From the NCBI GenBank assembly GCA_030040235.1, contig JASHUC010000347.1, positions 1 through 8,521 of the forward strand: a DNA stretch of 8,521 nt, in the 5' to 3' direction. The notes beneath the pieces were generated by a model. That model worked only from the letters and a program-made list of their open reading frames with translations, made no database searches and was not told the origin of the DNA. Of this stretch, positions 6,079 through 8,521 are shown piece by piece (the stretch's first letter is position 1; each line of letters starts with the position of its first letter). A program made the position numbers and the translations under genes. Source of the DNA: Gammaproteobacteria bacterium. Its GTDB lineage: Bacteria; Pseudomonadota; Gammaproteobacteria; Steroidobacterales; Steroidobacteraceae.

Positions 6079-6633
6079 ATGAAGAACGTCATTGCGGCCA
6101 TCAGCGCCGCCGTGCTGAGCTGCCTGTCGAGCACTGCGCTCGCCAGCTATGCGGACGATCGTGCCGAGATCGAGAACCTCTCCAACCGCTACATGATCGC
6201 TGTCGATTCCGGAGACATCGAAACCGTGATGGCCACGTGGGCGGACGACGGCGTGCTCGAGTGGGCAGGGGGGACCGAGCGGGGCAAGGCAGCGATCCGC
6301 AAGGCGATGTCGAACTTCGGCGGCGCGCGCGTCAAGCTCCCTGCAGGGGCCACCACTCGCCAGCGCACGATACACATGATCATCAATCACGTGATCGACG
6401 TTCATGGCGACACCGCCAAAACGTACGCCTATTGGTTCAACATCACGAACAACACCCCGCAGAAGGACTCGCAGCTGATGTATTTCGGGCACTACGAGGA
6501 CGAGCTCGTGAAGCGCAACGGCCACTGGCTCTTCAAGCTGCGCAAGGTCTACAACGAGGCACTGCCCAACCGGGCGCTCTTCTATCCGGGTCTCGGCGAG
6601 AAGGACCCTCGGGAGAAGCCCGCTACCCCTTAA
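6079..6633 (+). CDS. Secreted NTF2/SnoaL-like domain protein
   Basis: A 184-residue protein with a clear Sec signal peptide (hydrophobic run to about 18, STALA before cleavage at about 22) and a SnoaL-like domain of the NTF2 fold. The ATG has a strong ribosome site, GGAGGA, five bases upstream. Fold landmarks are the IENLSNRYMIAVDSGD helix (31-46), WADDGVLEW (54-62), the GKAAIRKAM helix, the strand RTIHMIINHVID (96-107) and HWLFKLRKV (149-157). Y38, D43, H99 and R155 lie in the order and roughly the spacing of Y30, D35, H83 and R146 of the bile-acid dehydratase BaiE, as I recall them, so a dehydratase or isomerase activity is possible. Many NTF2-like proteins only bind ligands. The stop overlaps that of the converging hydrolase gene by four bases (TTAA). 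Confidence 0.85.
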   Translation: MKNVIAAISAAVLSCLSSTALASYADDRAEIENLSNRYMIAVDSGDIETVMATWADDGVLEWAGGTERGKAAIRKAMSNFGGARVKLPAGATTRQRTIHMIINHVIDVHGDTAKTYAYWFNITNNTPQKDSQLMYFGHYEDELVKRNGHWLFKLRKVYNEALPNRALFYPGLGEKDPREKPATP

Positions 6634-7346
6634 ATCACCGCGGTGATCCAATCCGCCAGCGCGGCTACGAGCTCGGCGATGACCGCGCGGTCGTTGCGTC
6701 CCGAACGGGCACGCACGTGAAAGGAGTGGTCGGCGTCGGCGATCACTTTGAGGGTGGCGCGCGCGCCGAGCCGTTGCGTCAGAGGTTCGAGCAGCTGCAG
6801 CTCGGCGAGCTCGTCGCGGTTTCCCTGTAGAAAGAGCATCGGAATCGCGACCTCGAAGAGGTGCTGGGCGCGCTCCTCGGAGGGGCGCTGAGCGGGGTGG
6901 AGTGGAAATCCGAGGAAAGCGAGCCCGCGTACGCCGGCAAGGGCGGCGCGGGCCTGTGCCTGCGAGCTCATGCGGCCGCCGAATGATCGACCACCGGCGA
7001 TGAGGGGCAGGCCGCGGGAAACGCGTGCCGCCTCGGCGGCCGCTGCGCGAACGGTCGCATGACACAGCGCGGGTGGATCGGGGCGGCGCGAGCCTGCCTC
7101 GAGGTAGGGAAACTGGAAACGCAGGCTCGCGATTCCGGCTGCGCTCAATCCTGAGGCGATGGCCTCCATGAACGGGTGGGTCATGCCGGCGCCGGCCCCG
7201 TGGGCGAATACGAAGCAGGCGCGCGCTGCAGGGGGCAGCATGACAAGCCCCGAGACGCGATGCGCATCGTCGACGGCGATGCTCGTGGGTTGAGCGGGCG
7301 CACTCGGCTCGGCAGGCGCGCTGGGCTCGCCAATCGATTTGGTCAT
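6630..7346 (-). CDS. Alpha/beta hydrolase, dienelactone-hydrolase-like
   Basis: A 238-residue cytoplasmic alpha/beta hydrolase. The oxyanion-hole strand ends FVFAHGAGAGM (45-55). The nucleophile elbow is GGRSFGGR with S121, the acid is probably D178 in QGNRDEL, and the base H207 in DADHSFHV, so the catalytic triad is complete and in the usual order. It resembles the small alpha/beta family hydrolases often annotated as dienelactone hydrolase or KANSL3-like; the substrate is unknown. The N terminus carries a six-residue repeat, EPSAPA twice (7-18), a likely flexible linker. The ATG at 7346 is supported by GGAG and AGGA a few bases upstream on the minus strand. It converges on the NTF2-like gene with a 4-base overlap and diverges from the CAP-domain gene across a 122-base gap. 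Confidence 0.9.
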   Translation of the reverse strand: MTKSIGEPSAPAEPSAPAQPTSIAVDDAHRVSGLVMLPPAARACFVFAHGAGAGMTHPFMEAIASGLSAAGIASLRFQFPYLEAGSRRPDPPALCHATVRAAAAEAARVSRGLPLIAGGRSFGGRMSSQAQARAALAGVRGLAFLGFPLHPAQRPSEERAQHLFEVAIPMLFLQGNRDELAELQLLEPLTQRLGARATLKVIADADHSFHVRARSGRNDRAVIAELVAALADWITAVI

Positions 7347-7468
7347 ATTTCGATCCTACTCCAGAGGCAGGCTGAGGAATTCCGTGACCGCGTTCCGCTT
7401 AGGACGGTCATCCGAGGCAGCCACGGCGCGTTGCCTTGGGTAGTCTCGAATCGCTTGAACAGGCGCGG

Positions 7469-8374
7469 ATGATTCACATGCGGTGCGCTCTCACGCTGGT
7501 CGGCGGCATCCTGCTCGGCACATTGGCAGCCGGCCCCCCCGCCCACGCGGATGCGCTCTCCGCCGTGCAGCTCCTGCGGGAAGGTGGCTGCGGAGGCGTG
7601 GTGCCGGCCGCCCGGCCACTGCGTCGCAATGCTCAGCTCGACTGGGCCGCGGCGCAGTGGGCCGGGGGGCGCCCGCTGCTCTCGGCGGCCGAGCGCAGCG
7701 GCTACCACGCGAAATCGACCGCCGGGTGGCACGTGACCGGTCCTGATTCCTCGCTCGTTCAGCTGCTGCGGCGCTCGGACTGCGGAAAGATTGCGAACCG
7801 GAATCTGCGCGACATCGGCCTCTATCGGCGCGGGCAGGACACCTGGCTCGTGCTCGCCTCGAGCTACGCAGTGCCGGTGACGTTGGAGCCACGGCCGTCC
7901 GTGACGCTGGAGCCGCCTCCGGCGGTGACCCCTCGAACGCCCTCGGAAGCGCCCTTTCTGGCGGCACGAGCGCTCGAGCTCGTCAACGCGGTGCGTGCGC
8001 AGGGGACGCGCTGCGGAACGCGATACTTCGGACCTGCCCCGCCCCTGACGCTTTCTGCGACGCTCGCGAGCGTGGCCCTCGGGCATGCGGCGGACATGGC
8101 CGAGCATGACTATTTCGAGCACGTCGATCTCGCGGGTCAGTCTCCCGCCGATCGGGTGCGCGCGGTCGGCTACCGCGAGAAGCTCGTAGGCGAGAATATT
8201 GCCTATGGGCCCGAATCGATCGACGAGGCGGTGAGGGGCTGGCTCGGCAGTCCCGGGCATTGCGAGAACATCATGGACCCGAGGTTTGCCGAGATGGGCA
8301 TTGCCGCTGCCTCAGGCGAAGTGGGACGGCGTGGCCTGTACTGGGATCAACTCCTCGCCGAGCCTCGCCCTTGA
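7469..8374 (+). CDS. Secreted CAP/SCP-domain protein with degenerate first CAP copy
   Basis: A 301-residue exported protein. The ATG at 7469 follows an AGG five bases upstream; an ATG at 7478 is equally plausible, and a TTG at 7436 less so. A Sec signal peptide ends PAHADA at about 28. The C-terminal half (about 164-301) is a CAP (SCP/PR-1) domain: HAADMAEHDYFEHVD with H218, VGENIAYG with E242, and SPGHCENIMDPRFAEMGIA with H264, the expected cavity residues. The N-terminal half (about 30-135) matches the same pattern loosely (SGYHAKS, a GP-S helix, SDCGKIANRNLRDIGLY, then TWLVLA) but lacks the middle section and the key His and Glu. A Pro-rich linker with a repeated VTLEP joins the halves. 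Cysteines at 41, 105, 182 and 265 could form disulfides. Bacterial CAP proteins are extracytoplasmic; their exact role is largely unknown. Confidence 0.9.
   Translation: MIHMRCALTLVGGILLGTLAAGPPAHADALSAVQLLREGGCGGVVPAARPLRRNAQLDWAAAQWAGGRPLLSAAERSGYHAKSTAGWHVTGPDSSLVQLLRRSDCGKIANRNLRDIGLYRRGQDTWLVLASSYAVPVTLEPRPSVTLEPPPAVTPRTPSEAPFLAARALELVNAVRAQGTRCGTRYFGPAPPLTLSATLASVALGHAADMAEHDYFEHVDLAGQSPADRVRAVGYREKLVGENIAYGPESIDEAVRGWLGSPGHCENIMDPRFAEMGIAAASGEVGRRGLYWDQLLAEPRP
7877..7924 (+). repeat. 24-base tandem repeat encoding the CAP-protein linker
   Basis: Two 24-base units (7877-7900 and 7901-7924), each beginning GTGACG, followed by the start of a third (GTGACC). They encode VTLEPRPS, VTLEPPPA and VT in frame. 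Copy number could vary by slippage without breaking the frame, changing the spacing between the two CAP halves. Confidence 0.75.
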
Positions 8375-8396
8375 AGGCCGCGCAGGATCGCAGCGC

Positions 8397-8422
8397 CGCC
8401 TCGTGACCTTGCGGTCGAGGCG
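8397..8422 (+). terminator. Hairpin after the CAP-protein gene
   Basis: CGCCTC pairs with GAGGCG, and inside it GACC pairs with GGTC around the loop TTGC, with a two-base bulge (GT) on the left arm. It begins 22 bases after the CAP-protein stop, a typical place for a terminator. No T-run follows, so at most it is a non-canonical terminator or an RNA-stabilising hairpin. Confidence 0.4.
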
Positions 8423-8434
8423 AGGCCTCAGCCA

Positions 8435-8480
8435 ACATTGACGTGAGCGAGCTCGAGTCGTCGAGTCCGAGAGTCAATGT
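8435..8480. repeat. Spaced inverted repeat near the right edge
   Basis: ACATTGAC and GTCAATGT form a perfect 8-bp inverted repeat separated by 30 bases. A further two pairs (CC with GG) extend it after one mismatch. The spacer holds a smaller inverted repeat, CTCGA/TCGAG (8452-8465). It lies in non-coding sequence and could be a regulator site pair or a structured RNA. No recognised family fits. Confidence 0.45.
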
Positions 8481-8521
8481 CGGGAGCATCCGCCGCCGTG
8501 AGACTCGTGTCCCGCAGCACC

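Noticed and set aside
5815..7065. 416-codon minus-strand open frame opposite the cyclase end and the NTF2-like gene
   Set aside because: It also overlaps the hydrolase in another frame of the same strand, is Arg/Pro-rich and has no recognisable domain, whereas the three genes it covers all do.
7343..8260. 305-codon minus-strand open frame opposite the CAP-domain gene
   Set aside because: Arg/His-rich shadow frame without domain or signal; the plus-strand gene has a signal peptide and CAP motifs.
8271..8489. 72-codon minus-strand open frame at the right edge
   Set aside because: It overlaps the CAP gene end and the inverted repeats, with no ribosome site or domain seen.
8498..8521. Possible GTG start of a gene running off the right edge
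   Set aside because: Only eight codons are visible and the nearest purine tract (GGGAG) is about 11 bases away, so there is too little to call a gene.

Overview
The window is GC-rich bacterial chromosome, most likely from a proteobacterium of the gamma/beta type. This is an inference from high-GC codon usage, the GGDEF/receiver architecture, and Gcd-type quinoprotein and Sec signal peptides of Gram-negative style. I cannot fix the genus. There are no rRNA or tRNA genes, no CRISPR array, no transposase and no integrase. Nine complete protein genes cover most of the sequence. No stretch over about 300 bases lacks a gene.

Left block (1-2446, all + strand): a DUF1330 protein and a small cupin, coupled by a one-base stop/start overlap; a membrane methyltransferase of the isoprenylcysteine carboxyl methyltransferase type; and a signal peptidase II (lspA), followed with a 4-base GTGA overlap by an exported protein of unknown function. 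This block looks less GC-biased at third codon positions than the rest and is assembled from small, mixed-function genes. It therefore looks more accessory than the right part. lspA is not in its usual setting beside ileS.

Right block (2479-8374): a large periplasmic PQQ-type quinoprotein dehydrogenase with an N-terminal cytochrome c domain (- strand), divergent from a diguanylate cyclase with a degenerate receiver domain (+). Next come a secreted NTF2/SnoaL-like protein (+), an alpha/beta hydrolase (-) whose stop overlaps that of the NTF2 gene tail to tail, and a secreted CAP/SCP-domain protein (+) with a degenerate first CAP copy. The last ~150 bases hold two inverted repeats and no confident gene.

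Many products are exported (the quinoprotein, the NTF2-like protein, the CAP protein, the unknown protein after lspA) or sit in the membrane (LspA, the methyltransferase), so the window leans towards the cell envelope. I see no single defined pathway linking all the genes and no clear new defence or mobile system. The best leads are the lspA/unknown-protein pair, the secreted NTF2-like protein that appears to keep a dehydratase-type residue set, the duplicated CAP protein, and the hairpins between the quinoprotein and cyclase genes.
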